Assembly: GCA_025399215.1 (NCBI GenBank)
Contig: MU621108.1
Coordinates: forward strand, 33,821-97,820
Length of the DNA: 64,000 nt
DNA from: Globomyces pollinis-pini
Lineage: Eukaryota; Chytridiomycota; Chytridiomycetes; Rhizophydiales; Globomycetaceae
Direction: 5' to 3'
Of the stretch, positions 12,547 to 24,362 are shown in pieces (the stretch's first letter is position 1; the number at the start of each line of letters is the position of its first letter). Both the position numbers and the translations under genes were made by a program. Below the pieces are notes generated by a model that had not been told where the DNA came from, did no database searches, and saw only the letters and a list, made by a program, of their open reading frames with translations.

Positions 12547-12835
12547 ATGTCAATCAGAACCTTCACAGCAGGTGCAATGACCGTGGCGGTATCGTATTAT
12601 CTGATAGTACGATCAATTCAGGAAGATCAAAAAAGGGTATCCAGTTCCTTAAAATCAATGAAGGTCACTCTGGATAATAGTATTCACCAAAAACCACAAC
12701 CAGTAAGATTTGTTATCTAATTGTGCTTTTTAGCCTTTCCATGTGATCCATAGTGCTCCTGCTCGGCCTTGGATTGAAGGGGATCATTGGAATAATTCAA
12801 TAAGAAAGCTTGCTTCGAATTTGGGGAGTTTTTAG
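12547..12835 (+). CDS. Small Mic12/QIL1-like MICOS subunit (tentative)
   Basis: Two exons, 12547-12702 and 12734-12835, with a 31-base intron, give 85 residues. One N-terminal membrane helix ('AGAMTVAVSYYLIV') is followed by a short helical linker and the C-terminal motif 'PWIEGDHWNNSIRKL', which resembles the aromatic-Asp-Trp-Asn tail of Mic12/QIL1 subunits that shape mitochondrial crista junctions. The single helix and length fit. Sequence in this family diverges fast, so the name is an inference from layout. Confidence 0.5.
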
Positions 12836-12945
12836 TGCTTTGTTCATATGGTGGTCAATAAAATGTAAACTCTATCAATTTTTGGGTTTAATGATTGTTA
12901 TGTTATTAATTTAACATGGATTGCTTTTATTTTATGTGAACTGGT

Positions 12946-14331
12946 TCAATAACATCCCAGAAAAAGTGGTTCTTTAAAGGAAATGGTTCGTACATTTCCA
13001 AGGCTATTATTCACTATGAAGTTTTGCAAAACAGCTGGTGAATAGTCCTTAAAATATTGATAATACACCATATCTACGTAGAAAAATGATAATTATGAGT
13101 TTATTCGAAAGATACCAAAGTTCTTCATCGCTCTGATACTAGATGGGATGTTTTGGGTATCGAGATTAGGATTATTATAAAGGTTCCTGTAAATAAGAGT
13201 TAGTTACAAGAGATTACAATTGAGTTAGATTTTCTAAATATGCGATTTCAGATGGAATTCGACCAGAAAGGTTATTATTTTCCAGACCCCTACAATCAAT
13301 AAATCAAGTCTTTTTACAATTTGTTCAAATTCGTGAGATAACCAAGTTCAGAAGGAATAGATCCAGTCAATTGGTTATGATGTAATCCCCTAAGATTTAC
13401 CAACAAAAATTACTTACAAACTTTTCAAGTTTTTTAGATATCCAAGCTCTGAAGGGATTGATCCAATCAATTTATTTCGATGTAGTCCACTAAAATTATG
13501 TGAATTTGATTACAGTTTAGTAAGTCTTGTAAGGTTTTGTAATTTTGAGGGGATATATCCAGAAAACTGATTGTCATTCAAAAACCTAAATATTAGCCTG
13601 AAATTAAACATACAATTCAGTTAGTTGGGTCAACCCTCCCAATATGGAGGGCAAAAATCCATCCAATTGGTTTGTGTGTAATAGTCTAGCAATTAACCAA
13701 GAGAGACAAACTTACAGACATTCTAAAGAAGTTAACTGACCCAATTCCGAAGGAATCTGTCCAACCAAATCATTGCAATACAATGAGCTAATTGTTAAAA
13801 ATGGATCATCATTACAAGTAAGTAAGTCTTTTTAAATTTCCTAACTCTGGTGGAATAGTTCCATTCAATTTGTTATTACTTAGACAGCTAAAAATGAGCA
13901 TCTAGATTATTTACAGAACCGTTAAGTTTGTCAATTTCCCCAATGATGAAGGAATGGAGCCACTGCATGCATTATTGTACATGGAACTACTGTTAGATAC
14001 GATAACTAGTCTCACAAGTATTGTAATTTAGTCAGATGGCCTATTTCTGTTGGAATGGTCCCAGTTAATTGATTATTATTCAAGTCCCTATGTTTAGAAT
14101 ATTGCAAAACTTACAAATGCTTCAAGTTATACAACTGTCCTAGTTCTGGAGGGATGATTCCACTGAGTTGATTGCCATCCAACCGTCTACAAAGTTAAGT
14201 CCAATAAATTACAGTATGGTAAGGGTAATCAAATTCCGTATTGTCAGAGGAATAATTCCAGAAAGGTTCTTGTTTGAGAGTTCTCTATACGTTATTGCAG
14301 TGATGAATATACAGTTGTGAGGAACTCTTTG
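12946..14331 (-). CDS. Leucine-rich-repeat protein built of one-repeat mini-exons
   Basis: Twelve LRRs of the plant-like 24-residue type (consensus LxxNxLSGxIPxELGxLxxL) are read on the minus strand. Each sits on its own ~72-base exon, and introns of about 24-31 bases always split the final Leu codon of the repeat (phase 2). Representative repeats are 'LDGNQLSGIIPPELGQL', 'LHRNKLIGSIPSELGYL' and 'LENNNLSGRIPSEIAYL'. The last exon reads 'DMVYYQYFKDYSPAV' to a stop at 12946 if a 42-base intron is removed; without it the frame stops at 13093. The start is unresolved: a possible N-cap ('CIFITAITYRELSNKNLSG') overlaps the end of the next gene in another frame. Probably a surface or secreted binding protein. 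Confidence 0.7.
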
Positions 14332-16133
14332 ATCTTGTTAGCGACACACTAGAATTTAATTACGAGTTACATACATTTTTTCTAGCTCACTCTCCTTGTT
14401 TGAACTATCACTATTCATCTTTAAACTATCCATAGCTGCTTCTGCATTTTTGACATCTTTTGATAGTTCACATTTAACTAAATAATAAATATGAATATTT
14501 GCTTACCATTTTGGCCTACACTCTGTATTAACTTCTTTTTGGTGAATGCTCTCGTGGTGGACAAAATATTTAAATACTTTCTTGGATCTGATTCAAAACT
14601 TCCCATTGCTGGCCAACGACCGGAATGATACATTGTATAAATACTAGGTTTGCTAACGTCTTGTAGTCGTTTAAGAATCTCATTTTCGGTGATGAGATTC
14701 AATCTTAGATCTTTAGCTATTCCTAAAATTCTACTCGTAAGACCATTTCGTTCTGCAGCGAAAACTTCATGAATTTCGTTGGTTTTTGGGAGTTGAACTT
14801 CTGATATTATGCCACTTCGTCCACATTGTTCTCTAATGATAAGTTCAGCCATATATGATTCAAAATTAATCAATGAAGAGCTGCTATTTGCTAGAAAATA
14901 AGGTCTAGAGACCGAAGCGCTACACCTTTGCACTTCAAATGCAAGTGCATAGGCAGATTTTAAACCAGAATTTGCACCACGACCAGGCCAAAAGTGAACT
15001 GATAAAGCTGCATTTCCAATTAAACAAGTTGGTACTCTAGCAAAATTTCCAGATTGGTAATATCGACACGATGCATAATGCATTTGAATTTCGAATTTAT
15101 CAATAGGCTGTGTTTCATTTTTATCAATACCAAACATTGCAAGACCATCCAATATGATTCGTTGAACTACTTGTAATTCTTCATTGTTTACAGCACGTTG
15201 TTTAATGTCATCAAGAGTATCTCCTTGTTTCAATAGCCCAAATTCATTTGAATTTAACCTGATATTTAAATATCCACGCTCTGATCGAAGACTATTCATA
15301 AGATATCTGGTTTGGCCAACAGTTAATGCAACATTCAAGTTTTGTAGAAACGTTGCTTCATCAATATCTTTAGCATTTTCGACATGATAAGGAACTCCAA
15401 GTGCATAATCCGAGTAACCAAAAGAGCATTTATGGATTCCAAGTTCATTAAAAGCTGTAGAACTGGATCCATCTGCAAAAACCAATAAATCGCAAGTAGT
15501 TGATGTAGCGACATTGACAAATTCGGGTTCAAACTTGGAGTTAATAATTGTAATCATTCCCATAAATGGTTCCTTTTGGATTAATTCTAACGACAAATCC
15601 TCATATTCCATAATTGGAATATTTAACGAATCTCTCCAAACATTCTTTTCAATGTTTTTGCTTTGGTTGATTTTCTCGTTAATGATATTGGGAAGTAATT
15701 TTAATACAGAATTTTGCAATGTAATGACTTGCCTTCGTCTTCTGTTTCGCGGGACATCCTTTTCATTACGCCATCGATAAAATGCACCATCCTTTATAAT
15801 TCTTGATTCATAAAGAGTGACATTCACTCTACGATTTTGTTCTTGAAAGAAGTGTACGAGTAACATCGCAAATGTAGTACCTGCCGGTCCAGCTCCAACT
15901 ACCACAATATGGACGGGTGCTTCTATATTTCCAGTACTAATCATCTTGGCTTTTTTATTAGTAAAATCTAAACGGTTAAAGGAGAGTGACGAAAACGTCC
16001 TCTGTGAAACAACCTTCCTATGGTGACCACAGCCTTGCAAGAATAGATTCTGTATTGGAAATAATCTCCAATTTGATAAGATGGGGAAATGAGTTCCAGT
16101 GCAAATACTGTCACTGTACCATGTATCATACAA
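14292..16133 (-). CDS. FAD-dependent monooxygenase-like protein, possible mitochondrial presequence
   Basis: The dinucleotide-binding motif 'VVVGAGPAGTTFA' starts near residue 73, and the FAD-site 'CDLLVFADGSSSTAFNELG' lies mid-protein, as in MICAL/UbiH-type monooxygenases. A basic motif 'RNRRRRQVITLQ' also recalls MICAL relatives. The first ATG (16133) gives a 63-residue Arg/Ser-rich leader ('RKVVSQRTFSSLSF') that could target mitochondria; an internal ATG at 15944 is the alternative start. The main exon is followed by a 28-base intron after 'SVGQN'. The tail is helical ('SKDVKNAEAAMDSLKM') and ends at 14356, or at 14292 if a further 22-base intron is used. The substrate is unknown. Confidence 0.7.
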
Positions 16134-16257
16134 GAATCAAAACTATGGAAATATGTTGCTGAGATGGAATGAGCATAGAAAACCCAAAGTAAATAGAAAT
16201 TTATTTTTATTTTAGAAAGCTAGTGTGATATCTTTGTCTATACAGGTGAATTTTCCA

Positions 16258-16659
16258 TCAAACTATAAAGTCTCGGAATTCAAGTAAACCAGGATCGATT
16301 GTGTCCATTGAAATCCTACGTGATTTCCTGAATGACTTTATAGAGTGGATAGATGTTTCTCTTGATAATTCAGAGTCTCCAACTAAAGTTGAATCAACAA
16401 GGGAATATGAAAACTCTTGCACTTCATAAATCCAATCAATTGAATCAGCAATTGATGTACGATGAAGTCCATAATCTTTAAAGTAAGGTTCGACAGAAGA
16501 TTGTAAATCCAATTTTGATAGTTGAGGTTCTTCTTTTGTGTGAAAGCATTGAGTTCCAATATTTTTAGCAAAAGATGAGACTTTTGACCACATTGAAACA
16601 CGTCTGTCATTGACTCTGTCTTTGTCTTCGTGTGCGTTTCCGAATAATTTAAGCTTCAT
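16258..16659 (-). CDS. Small Ser-rich protein with C-terminal IDPxLLEF motif
   Basis: Single-exon, 133 residues, no signal peptide or membrane helix. The N-terminus is basic and the middle is Ser/Asp-rich, so it is probably disordered. It ends 'MDTIDPGLLEFRDFIV', almost the same ending as the divergent neighbour at 17011-18330 ('ADSIDPSLLEFKRFI'). Both genes start toward each other's promoter across 351 bases. Function unknown; the tail is a good candidate for a shared binding peptide. Confidence 0.65.
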   Translation of the reverse strand: MKLKLFGNAHEDKDRVNDRRVSMWSKVSSFAKNIGTQCFHTKEEPQLSKLDLQSSVEPYFKDYGLHRTSIADSIDWIYEVQEFSYSLVDSTLVGDSELSRETSIHSIKSFRKSRRISMDTIDPGLLEFRDFIV

Positions 16660-17010
16660 AGAAAAGAAAAAAAACGGGAATGGACCGTTAAAGTGCCATT
16701 TTGAAAACGACCCATTTGATTAGTGATTTGTTTTATAATTTCAACGTGAATGGAAAATGATGTCAATGCTTTGAAACAGTTTCAGAGTACTTCAAAATAC
16801 AAATTTTAGGATTGTAACGCGCTACGTTTGACTAGATTCTAATACTTTGTTACTATGGAATCCATTTAATAACATCATATTCATAACTCTCCCACCATCA
16901 GTGGAATCTCACACCATCATGAAACTGTGTCAAATCCCTGAAAAAGAGCCAGTGGCAAAGTGGCATCGATGGCTGCAGTACATAAACTTGTTTGATTTTT
17001 AATTATCTTC
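16660..17010. other. Shared promoter of the IDPxLLEF gene pair
   Basis: Divergent intergenic region. AT-rich, no coding signal. It could co-regulate the two neighbouring genes. Confidence 0.4.
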
Positions 17011-18330
17011 ATGGACAGAAAACAACAAAAGAAGAATAAAAAGTCAAAGAAGGTTCCAGTTGGCCACGTAGAATCAGATTCTTCTGATGATGAACCTTTG
17101 ATATTGAAGCATTCCAATAGGTCTTTTGATGTAAAGAAGAATTTAGGAAGGTCGCATATGGGAAATTCTACTCCAGCGTTAGTCAGAGTCGCTTCTCCTG
17201 CTATTCATCAATATCATCCTGCCATGTATTCTCCTCAAGTACCAATGCAGTCCCCCCAAATGGTGATGCAACAGCAATATGTAAATCCGGCATTCCAATA
17301 CTCTCCTATGCAACAGCAGCAATATGTGAATCCCGCTCTTCAATACGCTCCCATGCAACAACAAATGGTAAATCCCGCTTTGCAATATTCACCTGCGATG
17401 CAACAACAGTATATGGTCACTCCTGTCCAGCAACCAACTATGATGCACCAACCTCAAGCTCAACCAAAACAAAGCTTTTGGGTCCCTGCACAAGGAAAAT
17501 TAGATTTACAATCAGAAACTTCATCCCAATCTAGTATGAGAAGGAAAAAGGCGAATAAACCAAAGAAGAGAGAATCTTTAGACATTTCTTCCAATCCTGG
17601 TTCAAAATTGAATACAGCTAATCTCAAATCCGCAAAATCACCCAAGAAATCTGTTTCGGACGCCCAACTTAGCCCAAAGAGTGAAAGAGATGTAGTTGTA
17701 AGAAAATCTATATCTCTTGCCTTGGATACCTCCAGCGTAAAAAAGAATCGATCCAGCATATCAGCACCACTAAAGAATAATAGTAATCTGAAAATTGAAA
17801 TGGAGTCTGGATCGGATGATGATGTACCATTAGCTCAAACTCAAAAACAAAAAGCTATATCGAACCGAAGATCAATTGATTCAAGAAAAACTTTGATGGA
17901 AATTACAAATTCAAATGCAACCAATCTCAAATCAACCGAATCTCCAAAATCACCATTAGAAAAAAAACCAAGTTTCTTTAAAAGAATATTTGGAGGATTT
18001 AAAAAGAAATCTAAAGAAACAGTTTCATCAAAAATTCAACCAGATACCAAAGAATTATTACCTCCAATTGGATCCAAATCAATTGAACCCATTTCACAAA
18101 CCTTCAAATCATCTTTGGATCCAAAATCAACTTTATCAACTGATACCTTGACAGATACAACGTTTAACAATACTGACTTTGGATTTGATTTTGATAATTT
18201 ATTATCTAGATTAGATAATCCTTCAGCAAATAATGATTATCCTACTTTTAAACCTGACAAAAAGAAAGAATTAAGAGGTTCGGCCGATTCTATTGATCCA
18301 TCTTTACTTGAATTCAAAAGATTTATTTGA
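17011..18330 (+). CDS. Disordered Gln/Ser/Lys-rich protein with VNPAxQY repeats and IDPxLLEF tail
   Basis: Single-exon, 439 residues. A Lys-rich start ('KQQKKNKKSKK') is followed by an acidic Ser patch and a Gln/Met/Pro-rich stretch with at least three copies of 'VNPAxQYxPMQQQ' at about residues 90-135. Then come Ser/Lys-rich segments with many SP/SPK sites ('SAKSPKKS', 'LSPKSE'), suggesting phosphorylation. It ends 'DSIDPSLLEFKRFI', shared with the neighbour on the other strand. No signal peptide or membrane helix. Function unknown. Confidence 0.75.
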   Translation: MDRKQQKKNKKSKKVPVGHVESDSSDDEPLILKHSNRSFDVKKNLGRSHMGNSTPALVRVASPAIHQYHPAMYSPQVPMQSPQMVMQQQYVNPAFQYSPMQQQQYVNPALQYAPMQQQMVNPALQYSPAMQQQYMVTPVQQPTMMHQPQAQPKQSFWVPAQGKLDLQSETSSQSSMRRKKANKPKKRESLDISSNPGSKLNTANLKSAKSPKKSVSDAQLSPKSERDVVVRKSISLALDTSSVKKNRSSISAPLKNNSNLKIEMESGSDDDVPLAQTQKQKAISNRRSIDSRKTLMEITNSNATNLKSTESPKSPLEKKPSFFKRIFGGFKKKSKETVSSKIQPDTKELLPPIGSKSIEPISQTFKSSLDPKSTLSTDTLTDTTFNNTDFGFDFDNLLSRLDNPSANNDYPTFKPDKKKELRGSADSIDPSLLEFKRFI

Positions 18331-18636
18331 ATATGACTTTCTATTACTATATAAAATTATTTACGCAATCCATGTTTTTACATTTTTGGTATGAGGACTA
18401 CGTCATTCGTATTTCAATTGTGAATTTGCCAAGGATTTGAAACTGATGTGGCTGGCTGATGGAAAAATAATCAAAAGTCCCTTTTGGTGTTTATGGAGAA
18501 GCCAAGATAGGAGTGCCACCACGTAACGTACTCGGTAAAATAGAAATCCGACTAAAGGATTAAAAAATGAAATACAAAATACGAAAAAAGTTGTTAAAAA
18601 CAGATTTTTATTATTTAAATTGATAAATTGGTTGGT
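18331..18636. other. Convergent 3' intergenic region
   Basis: Holds the 3' ends of the 17011 gene and ATP-citrate lyase. AT-rich with short A/T runs; nothing else seen. Confidence 0.5.
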
Positions 18637-21600
18637 TTAATTAACACCACGTTTGACAACGTTAGATGCTTCAGCCAATGTACGAGTACCTGTAAGTTTA
18701 CCAGATACACTATCATCTTCAGGTAACATGTAACTAATATCATCATAAGGATGACGATAGAGACCTTGTTTGAGACGTTTTTGATCTAGGTAATGTCCAA
18801 TGAAACCAATGGATCGACCCAATACAAATAATCCATTAAAGGTACCAATCTTCATATATTCTTCAGCTTCGGCTCCGGAGAAGGCACCACATCCTCTTAA
18901 TAAATCTACAAGGGCTACTCCTACAGCTCCATCCACATTCAGAATCAAACTATCTTTCTTTGCAGTGGTGATCTTTTCAACTTCAAGTGCATACTTGAAA
19001 ATTTCTGTGTTTGGGAAATGTGTAAGAACATATTCCTTTACAATAGAAACACGTAAATCAGGATTGGTTCGAGATTTGATTTTGTGACCAATTCCCAAAA
19101 TTAATTTGTTTGATTTACGCATTGAGGTGACAAATTCGGCAGGTGAAAGTCCTTTATCGTATGCATTTGAAAAGAGTTGAGCAGCACCATCTAATGCACC
19201 ACCAAATCGATCACCAATGGTTAATAAACCAGATACAAGTGAAGAAACCAAGTCTTTACCAGCTCGGGCTAACAAAAATTAATATTCCAAAGAAAAAATT
19301 CTTACCAGTGACAATGGTATTATGAGCACCAGATACTGCAGGACCATGATCAGCAGTCAGCATAAGCGCCATTTCAATGAACTTCGCAGCATAGGCAGGT
19401 AATCGACGTTTAAACCAAAGTAAAGATAAAACACCACCAATACCAATATCTTCCTTGAAAACTTCGGAAATAGCCATTCCAGAGTAAGATAATTCTTGAC
19501 CACGATCATCACAAATGGTAGAGATGAAAGAAGCAGGTTTACGAATCAATCCTAATTCTTGTGCCCAAGCATAATCAATAGGGATCTTTGGTACTTCAGG
19601 TTCAGCATTTGGTACCAAAGTTCCCTCTTCCACCAAAGAGTCATAGACGCTTTGTAGAACCTTTGGTAAATCTTCAAAAGTATCTGGAACATGAACACCA
19701 GCTTCCTTGAGTGCTCTGTTTTTGGCAGCAGCAGTTTCACGGTCAGAATTGGCAAAAGAACCAGCATGTCCAAATTGCACATCAGTGGTGAACATAGTGG
19801 CACAAGTACCAATGCACCATGCAACAACAGGTTTGGTGATTTTACCAGACTTTACGGCCTCAGCAATCAAATACTCTTCATCACCACCAACTTCCCCAAG
19901 CAACACCATCATCTTGGCACCTTCATCAGCTTCGTATCGTAACATATGGTCAATGAAAGTGGATCCTGGGTAACGATCACCACCAATAGCAACACCATCA
20001 TAAACACCATCAGTAGATCTGGAGATAATGTTGTTCAATTCGTTAGACATACCACCAGATTTGGATACATAAGCGACTGAACCAGGACGGTATAATTTGG
20101 ATGATACAATATTGTCCATCATACCACCAGTATTACCAATCTTGAAACAACCAGGTTTGATACCACCTACGGTTGCTGGTCCAATAATCAAAATGTTCTT
20201 TTGTTTGGCTTCCCATAACAATTCACGGGCGCGTTTTTCTGGGACACCTTCAGCAATAATAGCCACAGTTTTGATTTGTGGGAAAGTAAAGATTTCTTTG
20301 GTGGATTCATAAACACTTCGGAAGGAAGCAAAATTGATAACAACATCTACATCCGGGAATTTTTCACATGCTTCAGCAATGGAAGTGTATACAGGGAGTA
20401 AAGTTTCTTTTGTTCCCCAGTAAAATTTTTGGACGTGGTGACCTCCGAATGGGTAAATCATACAAGCGACCGAAGGTTCAGATCGTTTGCACATGAAATC
20501 AAAATCAAGCATTCCTTGGACAGCTCTTGGTTGCATACCGTAGATGAATGATCGAGTAGTGTTTGTAAATAGTGGTTTGGCGACTTCTTTAATTTTTTTT
20601 GAAGCATTTGAAGCTTTTTGCTTCTTGACTTGTGCCTTGGTAGTAGAGGTTAAGCGCTTCTTTGTGGAAGCTACTTGTGGAACTTCTGGTTGAGCAATAT
20701 CCATTAGAGAACCACCAGATGACATAACAGCATCATTGTCATCTAGACCTTTATGGTCGTTATTAAGTGCAAGTGGAACAATTCCAGTAACATGCATTTC
20801 TAAAATAATCAATTAAAGTTATATAGTACCTGGTCCATACACATTGATTTCAATTCCCAAAGTTTCACCCAAACTACGCATCAAACGTAAGCCTTCTTGG
20901 TAATTAGGACCAGCACGACGAACGAAAACACGAACTTTGTGTGTTTGAAGGAGTTGTTGATATTCATTCATAGCTCTAATGATTCCCTTGAAGGTAGCAG
21001 CGACATTGGTAAAGTTGGCAATACCACCACCGATGAAAAGAAATTTACCATCTGGATGAGGTTTGTTACGAGTCATTAAATCTAAAATTGTCTTGGCGTA
21101 TTCATAAGTTTGGGATTCAGAAGGAGCACCAGAGTATTCACCATAGTTAGCCAACTCATGGGTGTAACCATGAGCAGCAATGGCATCTGCGTAAACAACT
21201 GAAGCACCACCACCAGCAACCTAAAACATCAAAACATAACTGGGTATACCATTGTCCAAATACGACCTTCAGGGTTAAGAACAGTCAATTTCAAAGAAGC
21301 TCCTGTTTTGGCATCTAAATCAGCAATATAAGCTTCTTCCTTTGTCATTTGACGACCAAATGGTGCAGGAAATTCAATTGGTGAACCAAATTTACCATGA
21401 TCTTCAGGATAAGCAGCTTTTCTACCTTCTGACCAAAATTGACCGCATTCAAAATCAGCAGTTTGATCTAATTTAGCAGCCAAATCAAGATAATGAACGG
21501 TAATGCCTTTGGCAGTTTCCAAGACAACCAATGGGTTAATTTCCAAGTAAGTAAAATTAAGTTTGGAATATACACTGTGAAGTAAAGTAATGAAAGTGAC

Positions 21601-22203
21601 CAAAGCTTTCTTTTGCTTATCAGATTTGACACCTTTCAGTAAAGTGGTCTTGATTGATTCGGCAGTAGGGAATGGTTGATTTACCTTGACCATCAATTTC
21701 ATAGCTTTTGCATCAACATCACCCACATCAACACCACCTTCGTGTGTGAAGTAAATAAGATCTCCTTCGCGTAAAGATTGAATACAAATGTAGAACTCTG
21801 AATCTTGATTGTGCACACAGAATGGTTCTACCAAGAAGGTATCCAAGAAGCCTTTAGTCTTTTCGATTTGAATGGTAGTACCGGCACGATCAGCGATCCA
21901 TTTTCTAACGTCAGACCAGTTCAAGTTGATGCCTAGTAAACCATTTTTACCACGTCTTTTGATGAGTTGATCAGGTTTACAGACCAATTTAATTGATTTT
22001 AACCAAGGATGATTGATTTCAGTTTTATCTAATACCGATTTTACATGAGATTTAAAATCTGATTTATTTTTGATCAGGGATAGATCAAAAGTGATATGAG
22101 CTAATTGAGTAGGAGGGATGAAAGAGCACGAAGGATCAGCTAAAGGGATCCAATGATTTAGTAAATGTTTTCCATCGAATTCTCTTATTGGTTTTGCAGA
22201 CAT
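18637..22203 (-). CDS. ATP-citrate lyase, single-chain form
   Basis: Cleaves citrate with ATP and CoA to acetyl-CoA and oxaloacetate in the cytosol, feeding lipid synthesis and acetylation. Exons (5'->3') are 21250-22203, 20830-21220, 19306-20799 and 18637-19268; introns are 29, 30 and 37 bases. The 1,156-residue product joins the ATP-grasp half (start '[15 protein letters not shown]', then '[15 protein letters not shown]'), a Lys-rich linker, the CoA-ligase part with the phospho-His motif '[13 protein letters not shown]', and the citrate-synthase-like end ('[17 protein letters not shown]'). Animals, and I believe basidiomycetes, have this fused form, while ascomycetes split it. An upstream ATG at 22281 is less likely because family proteins start at the chosen Met. 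Confidence 0.96.
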
Positions 22204-22393
22204 TCTGGGTTTTTTTTTTGATACTTTAATTTTGGTGATTTTTATCTTGATGGTAGGGCTGATATCAAGCCTCCGTATCATTTAATGATCATTAAATTAA
22301 CCACTTTCATATGCATCATTTAAATATTAAATGATCATTTAATGTTTATCAATTAACTTGTAATAAAAGTATATTCATGTATTAAATAGTAAA

Positions 22394-22704
22394 TCATCCA
22401 CCATGTAATGTAGAAATAAATACAATGGTATCCCCTTCTACTAATTGATATTCTAATTCCCCTTCTAATTCCCAATCGGCATCATTAATTAATACTAATA
22501 TTCCTGGAGTAACAGATCCTGATTTAATAAACAATTCCTTTCGTTCTTGTAATAAATTATCACTCATCCATTGAATTAATCCTATATTTTAATTAAAATA
22601 AAATTACCTTTCATATTCAATTCATCAGGTACATTTTCTTCATATCGTTTCTTATTTTTAAACAGTAATTCTAATCCTCCCCCAAATTCAATAATCACTT
22701 TCAT
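22394..22704 (-). CDS. URM1: Ubiquitin-related modifier Urm1
   Basis: Sulfur carrier for tRNA wobble-uridine thiolation and a protein modifier. Exons 22608-22704 and 22394-22581 are split by a 26-base intron (22582-22607) and give about 94-100 residues. It starts '[15 protein letters not shown]' and ends '[13 protein letters not shown]', the C-terminal diglycine that is thiocarboxylated by the E1-like Uba4. The motif '[17 protein letters not shown]' is typical of Urm1. The start lies 190 bases upstream of the ATP-citrate lyase start on the same strand side. Confidence 0.93.
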
Positions 22705-23023
22705 GTTAAAAAAAAATCAAGCCTCAATATTACGATTGGAAGTTCAAAAGCTAGCAAATTGACTCTTGCATCAACTCCTGTTACCATTGCTTTTCATACG
22801 AATGATACAAACTCTCTCTTTTCTGTTTTAATACCGCTATTCAGTCAGCAATCTTACTATTTACGGCTCCTTGATTACATTCGTAATTGTAAACAGTCAA
22901 GGGCCCTTATGGAAAAACAAATCCAGGGAATTTAATAAAGTTTGATTTTAAAGCTAGTAAATTCTTATTTGATTAACTACGTCTCAACGTTTTCAACCTC
23001 CCTTTTTTACTTTCAAAAAAATA
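22705..23023. other. Divergent promoter between Urm1 and the ATPase gene
   Basis: AT-rich; no coding or RNA signal seen. Confidence 0.5.
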
Positions 23024-24151
23024 ATGGAACAAATTACAGACGAAATCACACAAATGAGCAATAAAATTAATGCTATTGGACAGCTGTTGAAGAAACCTTC
23101 TAAAGAATGGACTGAAGAAGAAAAAGAAGAGTGTGGGAGCAAGGAGCACCTCAGAGAAGAAAGGAAGCAGCTCAGAGACAAAGAGCTTGAGCTTCTAAAG
23201 GAGCAAACAATATTATTGCAGAGAGAGCAAAATCAAGGTATTAGTTCCCTAATAACAGCAGGAACCGCTATGGATATTGATGTCCGTCCTTTTGATTCTG
23301 CCATATATCAATCCAAAAAGAATCAATATTTCCCCTTCTTTGACCCTATGATTGAAAAGTACCTTATCCATTTTGGTGACAATGCTCTTTTGGCAACAGA
23401 CAATGTTATCCATGAAGTAAATCAGATAATATCAAAGAGGGTAGTGGAAAAATATCTGCCTATTATTTGCAGTACAAGTAGAGGGATGGGAAAGACTGCA
23501 TTTATGGAAGCTGTCGGAATGCAACTTGTGAAACCTCATTTGAAAAACCAGCTTATTATGGATGCTCTTGCTTATGGTCGTATTCTCTCTTTTGATTTTG
23601 CAGGTGCTGCAGTTGAAACTGCTATCCCCAGTCAAAGCGAAATCAGAACATTCTTTACTCGCTTGATGGTTTACTTCTTGTGCCGTATGTTTGATGGAAC
23701 TCAAGTGGATGGAATTCACTTTGAAAAAATCAGTCAGTTTGCGTCTGTTACTGATATAAATGGAAGGCAAAATAAGTTTACAAGGTGGTTACGTAAATCA
23801 ATAATGCTGAATGCAGACGATATGATGGACGAGTACATCCGCCTGACCAATCTTGCTTTTAAAGTCAACTGTAGTTCCCCACCAGTATTCTTGCTTGACG
23901 AAATCCAAGGATTATTGAAACCAACTACAGTCCAGTCAATGTACAAGGATGATCAAGTTGTGAATCATTCGTTCTTGTCGCTATTGCTTACTCAGTTGGC
24001 TGTAAAGTACAAGCCAGTTTGCATCTGTGGAACAAATAGTGGAAACATTATCAATATCGCAGATAAGTCTAAAATCATTCCTCAATTTATATCGTTATCC
24101 ACGGTACTCAAGGAAGACGATTATAAGGCATTTTGCGATCAAAGTATTTGA
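23024..24151 (+). pseudogene. Coiled-coil P-loop ATPase, 3' end replaced (truncated)
   Basis: A Glu/Lys-rich coiled coil (residues ~1-75) precedes a P-loop NTPase with Walker A 'STSRGMGKTAF' and Walker B 'PPVFLLDEIQGL'. The arrangement recalls the NTPase module seen with Crinkler-type effector families of fungi and oomycetes, but I cannot confirm that. The frame stops exactly where a copied piece of the ATP-citrate lyase gene begins (after 'DYKAFCDQS'), so the natural 3' part is missing. The 375-residue frame is intact, so a shortened protein could still be made. Called a pseudogene because of the lost end. Confidence 0.5.
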
Positions 24152-24362
24152 TGAGTTGATCAGGTTTACAGACCAATTTAATAGATTTTAACCAAGGATG
24201 GTTGGTTTCAGTTTTATCTACTACCGATTTTACATGAGATTTAAAATCTGATTTATTTTTGATCAGGGATAGATCAAAAGTGATATGAGCTAATTGAGTA
24301 GGAGGGATGAAAGAGCACGAAGGATTAGCTAAAGGGATCCAATGATTTAGTAAATGTTTTCC
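24152..24362. repeat. Copied fragment of ATP-citrate lyase exon 1
   Basis: Nearly identical, in the same orientation, to 21961-22172 inside ATP-citrate lyase exon 1, with only a handful of base changes (such as tta/ata and gat/ggt). It carries no start or complete domain. The left join shares the short homology TTTGATGAG with the ATPase sequence. Confidence 0.9.
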
